DNA of 64,000 nucleotides from positions 1 through 64,000 of the forward strand of contig NZ_VCYI01000014.1 of assembly GCF_030464365.1 (NCBI RefSeq). Reading direction: 5' to 3'. Under the pieces are notes generated by a model. It ran no database searches. It saw nothing but the letters and a program-made list of their open reading frames with translations, and was not told where the DNA came from. Below are positions 17,711-27,028 of the stretch, in pieces. The stretch is from Methanoculleus methanifontis (GTDB taxonomy: Archaea > Halobacteriota > Methanomicrobia > Methanomicrobiales > Methanoculleaceae). Every line of letters begins with the position of its first letter. The stretch's first letter is position 1. A program made the position numbers and the translations under genes.

Positions 17711-19263
17711 CCAGACCCGACCTCGAGGCAGAGGGCTGCACCACCGATGCGGGTATGGATGCAGCCGGCACCGGGACGGCTGCGGATACCCCAACTCGCC
17801 ATGGCGAGAGGATCCGGTGCCACCCGAGCATCATCGTGGAGCGTTCGCTCTCGGCGATCGTGGTGCTGGCCGTCCTCACCACGCAACTCGGCAGGGGTGC
17901 TCTACCGGCCGTACTCGCGATCCTCTTCATTGGACTGGCGCTCTTCAACTACCGGCAGTGGAGCCGGACGACTATCCAGTTCAACGAACGAGATGTGGTG
18001 GTGGAGAGGAACACCCTCTTCAAGATGAAGAAGACGCTCCCCTACGCGAAAGTCGCGTCGGTGAACGTAAACCGGGGTATCCTGAACAGGGTCTTCGGGA
18101 CGTCGAGGCTGCTCGTCAACATCAACTCGGGCAGCGGCGCCACGGTGCCGGAAGCCGTCCTGACATTCCGGCAGGACGTGGCGGAGGGGATACGGGCCGG
18201 GATGGCAGAGCGGCTGTACGGCCACGAGACCGCCCCGGAAGAAGAGCCGGCCGAACCCCCGGTCTCGTTCTCCCCGGTGGACGTGATCGTCCACGGTCTC
18301 TTCAGTGTCTCGACCTACCAGACGGTATTCGGTTTTGCGTTTTTGGCCTATTCCGTCGTTCAGTTGTACGTCTCCACGGTAACGGGAGCGGGAGCGGACG
18401 GTAAGGCGCTGGTCTCCCTGCTGATGTTCTTTTCCATCCAGCTGGCACCGTCGGTCTCGCTGATATTCCATTACTACAACTACCGGGTATACCGCCGGGG
18501 CGACACGATATACCTGGAGCACGGCCTGGTACGGACGTATAAGACGTCGTTTGCTGTCTCACGGATCAATGCCGTCCGGGTAAAGCGAACTCTCGCGGCC
18601 CGGCTCCTCCACCGGTCGTGCATCGAGGCGGAGGTGGTGGGTCTCGCGTCCGGGAGCGGGGAGAGCCTCCGCCCCGTCCTCTGCCTCCTGAAGGACGATG
18701 CGACGCAGCAGAGGCTCCTCGAAGAACTGGTGCCGGAGTTCGTGGACGAGCACGCCCGGGAGCGGCAGCCCGCAGGCGCAAGGAGCGTTCTCCTGATCCG
18801 GGCCGCGTTAGCCTCTCTCGCGCTCGTTCTGGCGACGGCCTACCCGTCGATCTACCTCTACCACGAGACGGCGGCCCTGACAGGGGCAGCCGGCACGGTG
18901 CTGCCCTACGCGCTGCCGCTCGCGACGACAGCAGCCATCCTCGCGATCTTCTACGCGACGCGGGTCTCTTACCGGATCACGGAGTTCGGCACCGGCACTG
19001 ACCTCTTCACGTTCGTGAACGGCGCCGTCGACCGCGAGACCGTCGTGATGAACTACGACAAGGTGCAGATGGTCCGGATCACGAGAGGCCCGGTCGCCCG
19101 GGTCTTCGGCGTCGCCCGGGGGAAAGTATACCTGCTCTCGGCGATCGGGGGGGCGAACGTCTCGTCGGGATATTTCGCCGGGAGCCGTCTTGCCGCCGTC
19201 GGCGAGACCGTGATGGGGCGGATCGCGAGCGGGGAGTACGATTACCGGAAGAATAGTATCTGA
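17707..19263 (+). CDS. PH domain (bPH2, YdbT-like) membrane protein
   Basis: The larger partner of the preceding gene (518 residues). It has three bPH2-like modules, near residues 75-140, 260-330 and 410-490, separated by pairs of membrane helices (about 45-75, 195-250 and 360-405). Repeated signatures such as VARVFGVARGKVYL and LNRVFGTSRLLVNI mark the modules. The start overlaps the stop of the YdbS-like gene. It is followed by a short T-run (19299-19304). Cellular role unknown. Confidence 0.78.
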   Translation: MTRPDLEAEGCTTDAGMDAAGTGTAADTPTRHGERIRCHPSIIVERSLSAIVVLAVLTTQLGRGALPAVLAILFIGLALFNYRQWSRTTIQFNERDVVVERNTLFKMKKTLPYAKVASVNVNRGILNRVFGTSRLLVNINSGSGATVPEAVLTFRQDVAEGIRAGMAERLYGHETAPEEEPAEPPVSFSPVDVIVHGLFSVSTYQTVFGFAFLAYSVVQLYVSTVTGAGADGKALVSLLMFFSIQLAPSVSLIFHYYNYRVYRRGDTIYLEHGLVRTYKTSFAVSRINAVRVKRTLAARLLHRSCIEAEVVGLASGSGESLRPVLCLLKDDATQQRLLEELVPEFVDEHARERQPAGARSVLLIRAALASLALVLATAYPSIYLYHETAALTGAAGTVLPYALPLATTAAILAIFYATRVSYRITEFGTGTDLFTFVNGAVDRETVVMNYDKVQMVRITRGPVARVFGVARGKVYLLSAIGGANVSSGYFAGSRLAAVGETVMGRIASGEYDYRKNSI

Positions 19264-19333
19264 GCACCGGCAGGATTCACAAGGAGTTCCACGGGGCGTT
19301 TTTTAATGAGGCTTTTGGGCGGGGCCCCGCCCC

Positions 19334-20416
19334 TCACGCCCGCTCTTCCAGGTGAACCTTCAACCCCTCGTTATCGACCGTCGTGGCGATCGCGACCCGG
19401 AGGCCGGCCTTTTCCAAAATCGCCGTAACTTCCTCCTCCGGCCGGCCCGTAATGACCGCGATCGACGGGCCGACAGAACTCATCCCGACGAACTCGAGGC
19501 CGGCGTCCCGGAGCGCCGCCATGTAGCGGTAGATCTCGAACCCGTGATGCTCCACCTCGGCGCGTTTCGAGCCGCGGAACTCGATCTCCCAGATGACGTC
19601 GCCGGCTTTCCGGAGATCGCCGCGCTCCAGCGCAGGGATGAGGTCCATCAGGACGAGGTAGGACTTCAGTTCGCGGTCACGGTAATCGAGCGTCCGGGCC
19701 TTGTTCATCAGGAGGTCGAACTCCTTCTCCCCCGCCGACGAGATATCGGAGGACGGGATGGCGATATAGACGTTCTTGCCCATCCCGAAGGCGTGCCGGT
19801 AGATGAGCGCCAGTTCGTCGCCCATCACCACCATGCCGCCGTGGCTGCTCGCGGCAGGCCCGACGCCGGTCTCGAACCCGAACGCGACGTTCCCGGCCTC
19901 CGTCTCCTCGACGAAGTTGCAGCCGAGGAGGAGGCGGAGCTCATCCGAGGTCAGCGGCGAGCCCACGGCGACGTTGAGGGCGTTCGCGGCCGCGATCAGG
20001 ATGGTGCTCGTCGACCCGAGCCCGACGTGCTCGTACTGGTGGTCGCGGGCACGGATCTTGAAACCGCCTTCGTACCCGACGACCTGCCGGAACGCCTCCG
20101 CGAAGTGCCGGAGGAGCGGTTCGCGGGTGTAGTCGATCTCGAGCCCTGAATCCGTGCACTCGACCTCGGCGGTGCAGTAGACCCCGATGGCGAACCCGAT
20201 CCCGCCTCCCCCGGGGTGATCTGGGGAGAACCGGTTCATGTCGAGCACGGTGAGGTGGATCCTCGCCGGGGCGCGGGCGACGACCGTTCCGGATACGGGG
20301 GTGAGCCGGTAGTCCTTTTTGAGGCCGCACGGGCGGATATTCTCGCCGGGGGAGAAGGAGGTGAACTCGTACTCGACGAGGTCGAGGTCTCCGCCCCGGA
20401 TCTTCATGACAGCCAT
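19334..20416 (-). CDS. GHMP-superfamily protein, possible beta-RFAP synthase-like
   Basis: A 360-residue protein with GHMP-fold features: N-terminal APARIHLTVLDMNRF, the phosphate-binding GLGSTSTILIAAANAL near residue 132, and a C-terminal GMSSVGPSIAVIT motif. The start of the domain resembles beta-ribofuranosylaminobenzene 5'-phosphate synthase of methanopterin synthesis, but the long N-terminal extension (about 45 residues) and the lack of that enzyme's GRGGTSGIG stretch make the assignment unsure. A GHMP kinase of unknown substrate is the safe call. It reads towards the PH-domain genes and follows the DUF2148 gene closely (14 bases). Confidence 0.65.
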   Translation of the reverse strand: MAVMKIRGGDLDLVEYEFTSFSPGENIRPCGLKKDYRLTPVSGTVVARAPARIHLTVLDMNRFSPDHPGGGGIGFAIGVYCTAEVECTDSGLEIDYTREPLLRHFAEAFRQVVGYEGGFKIRARDHQYEHVGLGSTSTILIAAANALNVAVGSPLTSDELRLLLGCNFVEETEAGNVAFGFETGVGPAASSHGGMVVMGDELALIYRHAFGMGKNVYIAIPSSDISSAGEKEFDLLMNKARTLDYRDRELKSYLVLMDLIPALERGDLRKAGDVIWEIEFRGSKRAEVEHHGFEIYRYMAALRDAGLEFVGMSSVGPSIAVITGRPEEEVTAILEKAGLRVAIATTVDNEGLKVHLEERA

Positions 20417-20430
20417 TTCGTCACTTCGTT

Positions 20431-20982
20431 TCAGCGTGTACGGTCAAAGAAGATATCCTTTCCCGCTGCCCGGAGCGGGATGCCGTAGGCTACCCCGCAG
20501 CCTTCCAGCCATCCGAGCGAGAGCGCCCCGACGCCGGCGGAGTACATCACCCGATTGTCGACGTTGTGGAGGCTCGCGGTCTTCGCCGCGGAACCGACGG
20601 CGATCCCGAGATCCGCCATCCGGACGATGCAGTTCGGGCCCCGGAACGGGGTGGACGGCGGGGTTAGCTCGCGCTGGGCGTCGAGCATCTCCGCACAGGT
20701 GGCGTAGCCGCACCCGCCGCAGTCGAGCCCCACGGCATCGGCGTAGAGCGACCCGACGAGGAAGCAGGCGTCGCTTGCCGCGACGTTGCCCGCGTCCCTG
20801 ATGAAGAACCCCACGTCGTGCTTCTCGCCGTACTCCCGCATCGCCCCGGCGAGCTGCTCCAACTCAGTGCCCGTGACGATCATCGTCTTGATGACGTCGC
20901 TGCCCTTCGCCTTCGGGGCGGTGCGGGCAGAGAGCGCCATCAGCCGGGCGACCATCTCTACGGCGTCTGATTCAAAGAACAT
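20431..20982 (-). CDS. DUF2148 ferredoxin-like protein
   Basis: A 183-residue protein of the DUF2148 family. It contains [14 protein letters not shown], a cysteine cluster typical of a 4Fe-4S centre, near residues 96-109, and further conserved stretches [19 protein letters not shown] and [20 protein letters not shown]. The ATG at 20982 opens the family's usual N-terminus; the frame continues upstream only as shadow. It sits directly upstream of the GHMP gene on the same strand and may be cotranscribed. Biochemical role unknown. Confidence 0.75.
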   Translation of the reverse strand: MFFESDAVEMVARLMALSARTAPKAKGSDVIKTMIVTGTELEQLAGAMREYGEKHDVGFFIRDAGNVAASDACFLVGSLYADAVGLDCGGCGYATCAEMLDAQRELTPPSTPFRGPNCIVRMADLGIAVGSAAKTASLHNVDNRVMYSAGVGALSLGWLEGCGVAYGIPLRAAGKDIFFDRTR

Positions 20983-21069
20983 GAGAGTACGTGGCCCCGA
21001 CCCAAGATAAGGGTATGCCCGGGGGGGTCGATACCTTTTTCCACGAACCCGCAAAAGAGCCGGACCGTC

Positions 21070-21564
21070 ATGGCACCGGAGAAGAGTCTCGAAACCGCCA
21101 CCTTCGGCGCAGGGTGTTTCTGGGGCGTCGAGGAGGCGTTCCGGCGCGTGCCGGGCGTCGTGGATACCGCGGTGGGGTTCATGGGCGGCACCGCCGAGAA
21201 CCCGACCTATGAGGGCGTCTGCACGGGAAGGACCGGGCACGCCGAGGTCGTGCAGGTGACCTACGACCCGGAGAAGGTCTCGTACAGCAAACTCCTCGAA
21301 ACGTTCTGGGACGCCCACGACCCGACCACCCCGAACCGGCAGGGGCCCGATATCGGGACGCAGTACCGGTCGGTGATATTCTTCCACACCCACGAGCAGG
21401 AGGCGGAGGCCCGGGCGTCGAAGGAGGAGATGGATCAATCGGGAAAGTTCCGCCGCCCCATCGTCACCGCGATCGAGCCCGCGGGAACGTTCTGGCGGGC
21501 GGAGGAGTACCACCAGCAGTACTTCGCGAAGCGCGGCGGCGGGCAGTGCCGGACGGTGTGGTAG
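21070..21564 (+). CDS. msrA: Peptide methionine sulfoxide reductase A
   Basis: Repairs oxidised methionine (S-epimer). The 164-residue protein has the catalytic [10 protein letters not shown] motif (Cys17), the [17 protein letters not shown] stretch and the [22 protein letters not shown] and EEYHQQYF motifs; a second cysteine near the C-terminus (GGGQCRTVW) can act as resolving cysteine. The length is typical of a minimal MsrA without a fused MsrB. It lies divergent from the DUF2148 gene. Confidence 0.93.
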   Translation: MAPEKSLETATFGAGCFWGVEEAFRRVPGVVDTAVGFMGGTAENPTYEGVCTGRTGHAEVVQVTYDPEKVSYSKLLETFWDAHDPTTPNRQGPDIGTQYRSVIFFHTHEQEAEARASKEEMDQSGKFRRPIVTAIEPAGTFWRAEEYHQQYFAKRGGGQCRTVW

Positions 21565-21708
21565 GAGAAAAGAGCGGGGGGTACGTTAGGGCTGCGGTTG
21601 GCGATTTTGAACATCTCACTCTCCGTTCTTATGAGGCTTCGGGCCCTGCAACAATTGTCATTAGAAATCCGTCCGCTTAGATTCTTGCGACCCCGCACAC
21701 GGCTTTCC

Positions 21709-22006
21709 AGTGGATATCGCACCTTCGGTGCTCCAGCTCCGTTCCTGCCGGAACGTCGCTTATCGCCACGCACTGCCTCCGCCCCTCTGGGGCGGGGTGC
21801 GGCGGGTCGTAGAGCCGGAGCATGAGCACCGAAGGTGCGGGGAACGACTGTTGGAACGGCAGGAGTTTGAGCACCGCAGGTGCGAATGAGGAGGCCGGAG
21901 GCCGGGTGAGGTGGGGGTTACGCCTCCTTAGGGAGAGAGACAGGGGAGGGGGCATGCCCCCTCCCCGTCAGCCCCTCCCCCAGACACGATATCCCCACGG
22001 TCCACT
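21709..22006. repeat. Long palindromic repeat element, copy 1 (inverted relative to 56.7 kb)
   Basis: No gene is supported between MsrA and 22150. The stretch from about 21759 to 22006 matches, in reverse orientation, the element at 56705-57057. Shared parts are the CGATATCCCCACGGTCCAC end (21987-22005), a 24-base perfect palindrome of G and C runs around GCATGC (21943-21966), and hairpins GCACC-GAA-GGTGC (21826-21838) and GCACC-GCA-GGTGC (21871-21883). A further half-end (AGTGGATATCGC at 21709) precedes it. This copy is shorter than copy 2 because one inner direct repeat is missing. Confidence 0.75.
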
Positions 22007-22149
22007 TTCTTGGGCTTGCTCTCGCTCATCCAGTTCCAATAATCGTGGATAACAACGGCAGAGGGACAAATGGTCAAGAACCCCTCAGATTTCAAACAAC
22101 AGAATCGCGGAAAAAAGAGCCGCCGCCTCTCCGGGCGCAAAAACCCCCC

Positions 22150-22575
22150 TCACTCCCGGTTCGCCGTTCCCCCGATCTTGAACCCGACGCCCTCGAACGA
22201 GGCCACCAGCCGCTCGCCCGAGTAGACCTCGACGGCGTAGACCGACGTCCTCGCCGTCTCCGAGATCATGTGCGCGACCGCCTCGACCGTCTCCCCCGCC
22301 GGGACGGTGAAGTAGCGGATGTTCGCGGAGATCGCGATCTCGTCGACCCCCTCCAGGTTCGCGGCGATCCCGAAGGCGTGGTCGGCGACGGCGAAGATCG
22401 CGCCCCCGTGGGTCGTGCCGTGCGCGTTCCTCATCCCCGCCGCCGGCATCGCCACCTTAACACGGCCGTCCTCGATCGCCGTGACCGCCATCCCGAGGAG
22501 GCGTGCGAACTCGCAGGTATCGGATCGCTGCACTGCCGCAGAATAGGCTTTCGGGATGGGCACGATCTCCTTCAT
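22150..22575 (-). CDS. PaaI-family hot-dog thioesterase
   Basis: A 141-residue hot-dog-fold acyl-CoA thioesterase. The active-site region GMRNAHGTTHGGAIFAVADHAFG (Asn/His and the helix start) and the strand pair AISANIRYFTVPAGETVEAVA are typical of PaaI/YdiI proteins. It starts 4 bases after the stop of the glycosyltransferase gene on the same strand. Natural substrate unknown. Confidence 0.85.
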   Translation of the reverse strand: MKEIVPIPKAYSAAVQRSDTCEFARLLGMAVTAIEDGRVKVAMPAAGMRNAHGTTHGGAIFAVADHAFGIAANLEGVDEIAISANIRYFTVPAGETVEAVAHMISETARTSVYAVEVYSGERLVASFEGVGFKIGGTANRE

Positions 22576-22579
22576 GGAA

Positions 22580-23278
22580 CTACTTGTACTCCCGCTGCGT
22601 GTAGGTGGCGCCGTTGGCCTCGCCGCCGCGAAGAACGATGTAGAACCACTCCCAGAGCGACTTGAGCGTCCCGAACTGCTGGTAGCGCCGCATCGAGAAC
22701 CCGACTTTCAGGCGGGGGTCGAGACGGACCTTCCCGAGCTTGCGCATCCGCTGCGCGATCTCGAGATCGTCCCCGGCATCGATGCAGCGGTACATCCCCG
22801 CCCGGATGAACGCCTCCCGGTCGAAGGCCGTGTTGCACCCGAGCGTGAAGTAGATCGTCCGGGTGTAGTAGCCCAGGCGCGAGAAGATGTTTGCTCCGAG
22901 AAGAGAGAGCCGGTTCCGGAAACTGTCCTCGATCGGGTAGACCGTGCCGTAGAGCTGCACGATATCCTTCTCCGCGAAGTCCTTCCCGATCCGCTCCACC
23001 CAGTCGCGGGGGAGGATGCAGTCGGCATCCGTCGTGGCGATGATATCGCCCGAGGCAGCCATCGCCCCGTCGTTCCGGGCTCCGCCCACCCGCTTGCTCG
23101 TCTGGATGAAGACCCTGTCCGCAAGGGGCTCGGCCAGTTCCCGGGTCCTGTCCTTCGAGTCTCCGTCGACGACGATGATCTCGTAGGTATCCCGCGGCAC
23201 CGTCTGGTCTGCGAGCGACGCAAGGCAGCGCTCGATGTTCTGCTCTTCGTTATAGGTCGGCACGACTACGGAGATCAT
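22580..23278 (-). CDS. Family 2 glycosyltransferase
   Basis: A 232-residue GT-A fold transferase. The start codon chosen opens the canonical MISVVVPTYNEEQNIERCL; further motifs are IIVVDGDSKD, GGARNDGA, the metal-binding TTDADCILP (DxD-like) and an AGDDLEIAQRMRKLGKV stretch. No clear membrane helix is present, unlike dolichyl-phosphate mannose synthases with C-terminal helices. It is the third gene of a leftward cluster with a sugar-mutase-like oxidoreductase and a GT4 enzyme, so surface glycan or glycolipid synthesis is likely. Confidence 0.88.
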   Translation of the reverse strand: MISVVVPTYNEEQNIERCLASLADQTVPRDTYEIIVVDGDSKDRTRELAEPLADRVFIQTSKRVGGARNDGAMAASGDIIATTDADCILPRDWVERIGKDFAEKDIVQLYGTVYPIEDSFRNRLSLLGANIFSRLGYYTRTIYFTLGCNTAFDREAFIRAGMYRCIDAGDDLEIAQRMRKLGKVRLDPRLKVGFSMRRYQQFGTLKSLWEWFYIVLRGGEANGATYTQREYK

Positions 23279-23430
23279 CCCTCGATCAACTCCCGGTATA
23301 GTTGTTGATGCCGGTTTGCTATAAGCGTGATGCCGCAACCCCCGCCGGCGTCATAAGAGAAGAGAATCGGCCTCCCGGCAGCGCCGCGAGATCCGAGGGA
23401 TGCAGACCGCCCGCCGGGGCGAACCCGCCG

Positions 23431-24408
23431 CTACCCGGCCAGCTTCTCGTACAGGTCGATGTGGCGGTTTGCAATCGTCCGGATATCATACTCCTCCGTG
23501 AGCAGCCGGGAGAGCGCCGCATGCCGCCCGAGCAGGCTCCGGTCCTCGAGCAGCATCCCGGCCTCCTCGGTGTCGTCGAAGTACAGGGCGGTATCCCTGA
23601 AATTCCCGGTGAACTCCGGGATCCTCCGGGCGACGACCGGCAGGCCGGTCGCGAACGCCTCCAGGACGACCATCGGGAGCCCCTCCGCGAAGGAGGGGAT
23701 GAAGAAGGCGTCGGCGCTGCAGTAGGCGGCAGTGATATCGTCGACAAACCCGGTGAAGAGAACGTTCTTCCCGGAACGGCTCTTCTGCTCCTCGATCATG
23801 CTGTAGTCCTGGGAGAGCCGCCCGTAGGGGAACCCGCCGACCCAGACAAACCTGATATCCGGGTGTTCGTGCGCGAGAGCGAGGAAGTCGTAGATGCCCT
23901 TCCTCGGCGTCTGCTGGGCGACGGTGAGCACCACCCACTCGTCCTCCCCGATGCCGTACTTCTCCCTGAACGCCGCCCGTTTCTCCGGGTTCGGCTGGAA
24001 CTTCTCCCTGTCCACGCCGTTCGGGATGAGGGTGGTCGAGACGTCCGGGGCGATCTCGTGAACCTCCTTATCGCAGAGGGGCGAGATGGTGATGATATGG
24101 TCGAAACTCCCGTAGATATTCGGGTAGAAATGGTTGACCGTCTCGGAGAAGGCAAGGTTGCCGGTGTTGAGGCGGGGGGTCGAGTGGGCCGTGAGCACCT
24201 TGACGCCGAGACTGTACTTCTTGTTCGTCAGGGCAAGGGGGCCGAAGGTGTGGTAGTGGACGAGATCGAAGTCCCGACCACGGGCGTTCCAGGCCAGCTT
24301 CGGGCAGGACTCTTCCCTGATGAGCGCACCATAAAGCATCTTTGCCAGGGTGGCGCACCCGATGTACTTGAAGAAGAGCATGTCTTCGACGAAGAAGTTG
24401 ACTTTCAT
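23431..24408 (-). CDS. Family 4 (GT-B) glycosyltransferase
   Basis: A 325-residue glycosyltransferase group 1 protein. The C-terminal donor domain has IPNGVDREKFQPN, VGGFPYGRLSQDY and FIPSFAEGLPMVVLEAFATG with the conserved E-x7-E pair. The N-terminal acceptor domain is short and begins MKVNFFVEDMLFFKYIGCATL. It starts in an ATGA overlap with the FAD enzyme upstream, so both are translated together. Probable role: sugar addition to a lipid or surface glycan. Confidence 0.88.
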   Translation of the reverse strand: MKVNFFVEDMLFFKYIGCATLAKMLYGALIREESCPKLAWNARGRDFDLVHYHTFGPLALTNKKYSLGVKVLTAHSTPRLNTGNLAFSETVNHFYPNIYGSFDHIITISPLCDKEVHEIAPDVSTTLIPNGVDREKFQPNPEKRAAFREKYGIGEDEWVVLTVAQQTPRKGIYDFLALAHEHPDIRFVWVGGFPYGRLSQDYSMIEEQKSRSGKNVLFTGFVDDITAAYCSADAFFIPSFAEGLPMVVLEAFATGLPVVARRIPEFTGNFRDTALYFDDTEEAGMLLEDRSLLGRHAALSRLLTEEYDIRTIANRHIDLYEKLAG

Positions 24409-25718
24409 GGATATCCCCTCACGAAATCGATCGCGCTCCTGATGCAGCCGTCCATATTGAGGTACTCGAACTGTGAGAACCGGCCGACGAGGTCGATGCC
24501 GCGTTCCCGGCAGAACTCGCGGACGATCGCGATGTTCTTCTGGTATTCGGTGTCGTAGACGACATACGCGAACTTCTCCCGCGCAAGGCCGGTGTAGACG
24601 ACGTCGTCCCGTGACGGGATGAACCCGGCGGCGGCGAGCGACGCGACGGTATGCTCGATCACCTCGGCGTCCGACATCCGGGAGACCGCGTCCCCGTCGT
24701 TGTAGGTTATCTCGGCGAGGATCGAGGAGTGGCCGGGAGGGGCGACCTCGCTGCTGTAGTTCGAGGGGAACGATATCCGGTTGAAGAGGCCGGTCTTCTC
24801 GTCGGGGACGTAGAGCCAGGATATATCGGGAACCTCCCCGGCAAGGCCGATGAAGACCGAGCAGAGCGAGTTGTAGCGGAGGGCGTCGCAGGCCGCCTGT
24901 ACGTCGGCCGGGACGTCGGAGAGGCAGGGGAGCAGGTTCTGGAGCGGGATCGTCGAGATCAGCCGGTCGGCATGGACGGTCTCGCGGCCGTCGCTGACGG
25001 CGAACCCGCCGTCCTCCTCGCGGATGGAAGTGACCGAGAACCCTGTCCGGACGGCAGGGATGACCGGTTCCGCGATCGCCTCGACAAGCGCCTCGATTCC
25101 GCCCGTCACCGGGTAGGAGAAGACCGCCTGGTGGACGTAGCCCTCGGTCTCGATCCCGATCGCCGACTTGATGATATCCTCGACCGGCGGGCGGGGGATG
25201 CGCCCCTCCACCCAGTGGTGCGACATCCGGTCGGCCGGGTAGTTCCAGATCTTCTCGTTGTAGGGGAGCATGTAGCACTCGGCGATGCCGCGGCCGAAGG
25301 TGTAGGTGATCCACTCGGCAAAGTTCGTCGGCGGTAAAACCTCGCCTTTCTCGACGGCGATGAGGTTCTTGACGAACTCGTTGATGCAGAAGAACCGGTC
25401 TTCGTCAGGGAGTTGATACAGGCCGTTCTCGAAGGGATATTTGACGTAGCGGCCTTTATAGAGGATCTTCGTATTCCGCGTCCGCCGGTCGGCGTTCTCG
25501 CCGAGAACCGAGAGCATGAAGGAGAGGACTTCCGTATCGCGGGAGAAGATGATGTGCGAGCCCCCGGCATCGAACGTAAACCCCGCTTCCGTCCGCGAGC
25601 GGCAGAGCCCCCCGATCGTCTCGTTCCGTTCGAGAACGGTCACGTCGTCGTCCCGTTCGTGGAGCAGGCGCGCCAGCGTAATCCCGGTGAGACCGCCACC
25701 CAGTACCGCCGATTTCAC
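24405..25718 (-). CDS. FAD-dependent oxidoreductase, UDP-galactopyranose mutase / protoporphyrinogen oxidase-like
   Basis: The GTG at 25718 opens VKSAVLGGGLTGITLARLL, an FAD-binding Rossmann motif, followed by VLERNETIGGLCRS. The GGSHIIFSRD segment, the YKGRYVKYPFENGLY region and the MLPYNEKIWNYP motif are characteristic of UDP-galactopyranose-mutase-related proteins that act in glycan clusters. Product length about 437 residues. Its neighbours are two glycosyltransferases on the same strand, the first overlapping by 4 bases. An earlier TTG/ATG start up to 25781 is open but breaks the Rossmann N-terminus. Confidence 0.8.
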   Translation of the reverse strand: MKSAVLGGGLTGITLARLLHERDDDVTVLERNETIGGLCRSRTEAGFTFDAGGSHIIFSRDTEVLSFMLSVLGENADRRTRNTKILYKGRYVKYPFENGLYQLPDEDRFFCINEFVKNLIAVEKGEVLPPTNFAEWITYTFGRGIAECYMLPYNEKIWNYPADRMSHHWVEGRIPRPPVEDIIKSAIGIETEGYVHQAVFSYPVTGGIEALVEAIAEPVIPAVRTGFSVTSIREEDGGFAVSDGRETVHADRLISTIPLQNLLPCLSDVPADVQAACDALRYNSLCSVFIGLAGEVPDISWLYVPDEKTGLFNRISFPSNYSSEVAPPGHSSILAEITYNDGDAVSRMSDAEVIEHTVASLAAAGFIPSRDDVVYTGLAREKFAYVVYDTEYQKNIAIVREFCRERGIDLVGRFSQFEYLNMDGCIRSAIDFVRGYP

Positions 25719-25855
25719 GAGTGTACTGTTTATGCCAAAGCCATATATGGTTGACCATCTGTTTCCCTGTGGTTGCTGCATCCCTGGGTAAATATCAGGG
25801 ATTATCCAACCAGGAGGGCGCGGAGTCCGGTGTTCTCCCGCACCGCCCGGGAGGC

Positions 25856-26971
25856 CTACGGGCCGCGCAGTTCCCCGATGAACTCCCGCACATCCGTTGC
25901 GTAGAGTTCGGGCTCCTCCCAGGCCGCAAAGTGCCCGCCGTGGGGGAATTCGGTGAAGCGTTTAAGGTTCACCCTGCGCTCCGCCCACTCACGCGGTAGC
26001 GGGGCGTCGCGGGGAGGGTGGGCTACGGCTGCCGGAACCGGGGTGCGCCGCCAGGGGCCGGTGGCCGCGCGGGTGTCGAGGTAGTACCGGCGGATGGACG
26101 AGCCGATCGTCTGCGTGACCCAGTAGATCGTGATGTTCGTGAGCAGTTCGTCCCGGGAAAGACGTTTCTCGACCTCCTCGCCGGTCGTGCCCGAAGCCAT
26201 GAAACTCATGATCCAGGCCGCGAGGCCTGCGGGCGAATCGGACAGGCCGTAGGCGAGGCTCTGCGGTTTGGTCGACTGGACGATATTGAAGGCACCTTCG
26301 TTCATCCACCACTCCCGGATGTAGTTCGCGAACGCAATCTCGGGCTCTGTGAGGGTCGAGAAATCCGTCGTCGGGTCCGGGTAACCGACATCGGTCAGGT
26401 GGAGGGCAAGCAGGGCGTCGGGGTGGCGCTCCGCGAGGAATTGGGCGACGAGCGCCCCGGCATCGCCGCCGGCCGCGACGAACTTCCCGTACCCCAGTTC
26501 TTCCGTCATCAGTTCGGCGAAGAGGTCCGCGGTATCGCCGGTGGTCATGGGCACGGGGTCGGAGAACCCCTGTCCGGGGAAGGACGGGACGACCACATCG
26601 AACGAGAGATCGGAGTCGATCAGCATCGGGATGACCCTGTGGTAGCGGTAGAAGGAGTCGGGCCAGCCGTGGAGCAGGAGGACCGGCACCGGGTTCGGTT
26701 CCCCGGAGCGCTCGTGGACGAAGTGAATTCCCACCCCATTGACCTCTGCCCTGAACTGGGTAAAGCGGTTCAGGTACGCCTCGTGCCTGCGCCAGTCGTA
26801 CCGGTGCTCCCAGTACCCGACAAGGTCTTTCATGTACGCGAGGTTCGTGCCGTACTCCCAGCCGCCGCCATCCGGCCAGCGGGTGCGGGCGAGGCGTTGT
26901 CGCAGGTCGTCGAGGACGCCCTCCGGAACGGCGATGGTGAAGGGTTGCATGCCCGGATGGACGGCCTCCAC
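25856..26971 (-). CDS. Epoxide hydrolase (EHN domain, alpha/beta hydrolase)
   Basis: A 371-residue protein with the N-terminal epoxide hydrolase domain (PFTIAVPEGVLDDLRQRL, TRWPD) and an alpha/beta-hydrolase core: oxyanion motif HGWPDSFYRYH, FPGQGFSDP and nucleophile elbow GGDAGALVAQ with catalytic Asp. The C-terminal LKRFTEFPHGGHFAAWEEPE supplies the catalytic His. All triad elements appear present. The gene is monocistronic and is uncommon in methanogens, so horizontal origin from bacteria is possible. Confidence 0.88.
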   Translation of the reverse strand: MEAVHPGMQPFTIAVPEGVLDDLRQRLARTRWPDGGGWEYGTNLAYMKDLVGYWEHRYDWRRHEAYLNRFTQFRAEVNGVGIHFVHERSGEPNPVPVLLLHGWPDSFYRYHRVIPMLIDSDLSFDVVVPSFPGQGFSDPVPMTTGDTADLFAELMTEELGYGKFVAAGGDAGALVAQFLAERHPDALLALHLTDVGYPDPTTDFSTLTEPEIAFANYIREWWMNEGAFNIVQSTKPQSLAYGLSDSPAGLAAWIMSFMASGTTGEEVEKRLSRDELLTNITIYWVTQTIGSSIRRYYLDTRAATGPWRRTPVPAAVAHPPRDAPLPREWAERRVNLKRFTEFPHGGHFAAWEEPELYATDVREFIGELRGP

Positions 26972-27028
26972 CCGGTTATATATTTTCCGTACGTGACTGC
27001 TTGCCGCCGTCGAGAGTGCCGGGGTGCG

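Noticed and set aside
21822-22052. 76-codon frame in the repeat element, with a similar frame at 56637-56837
   Set aside because: Similarity of the two frames reflects the DNA repeat, including the 24-base palindrome; composition is not protein-like.
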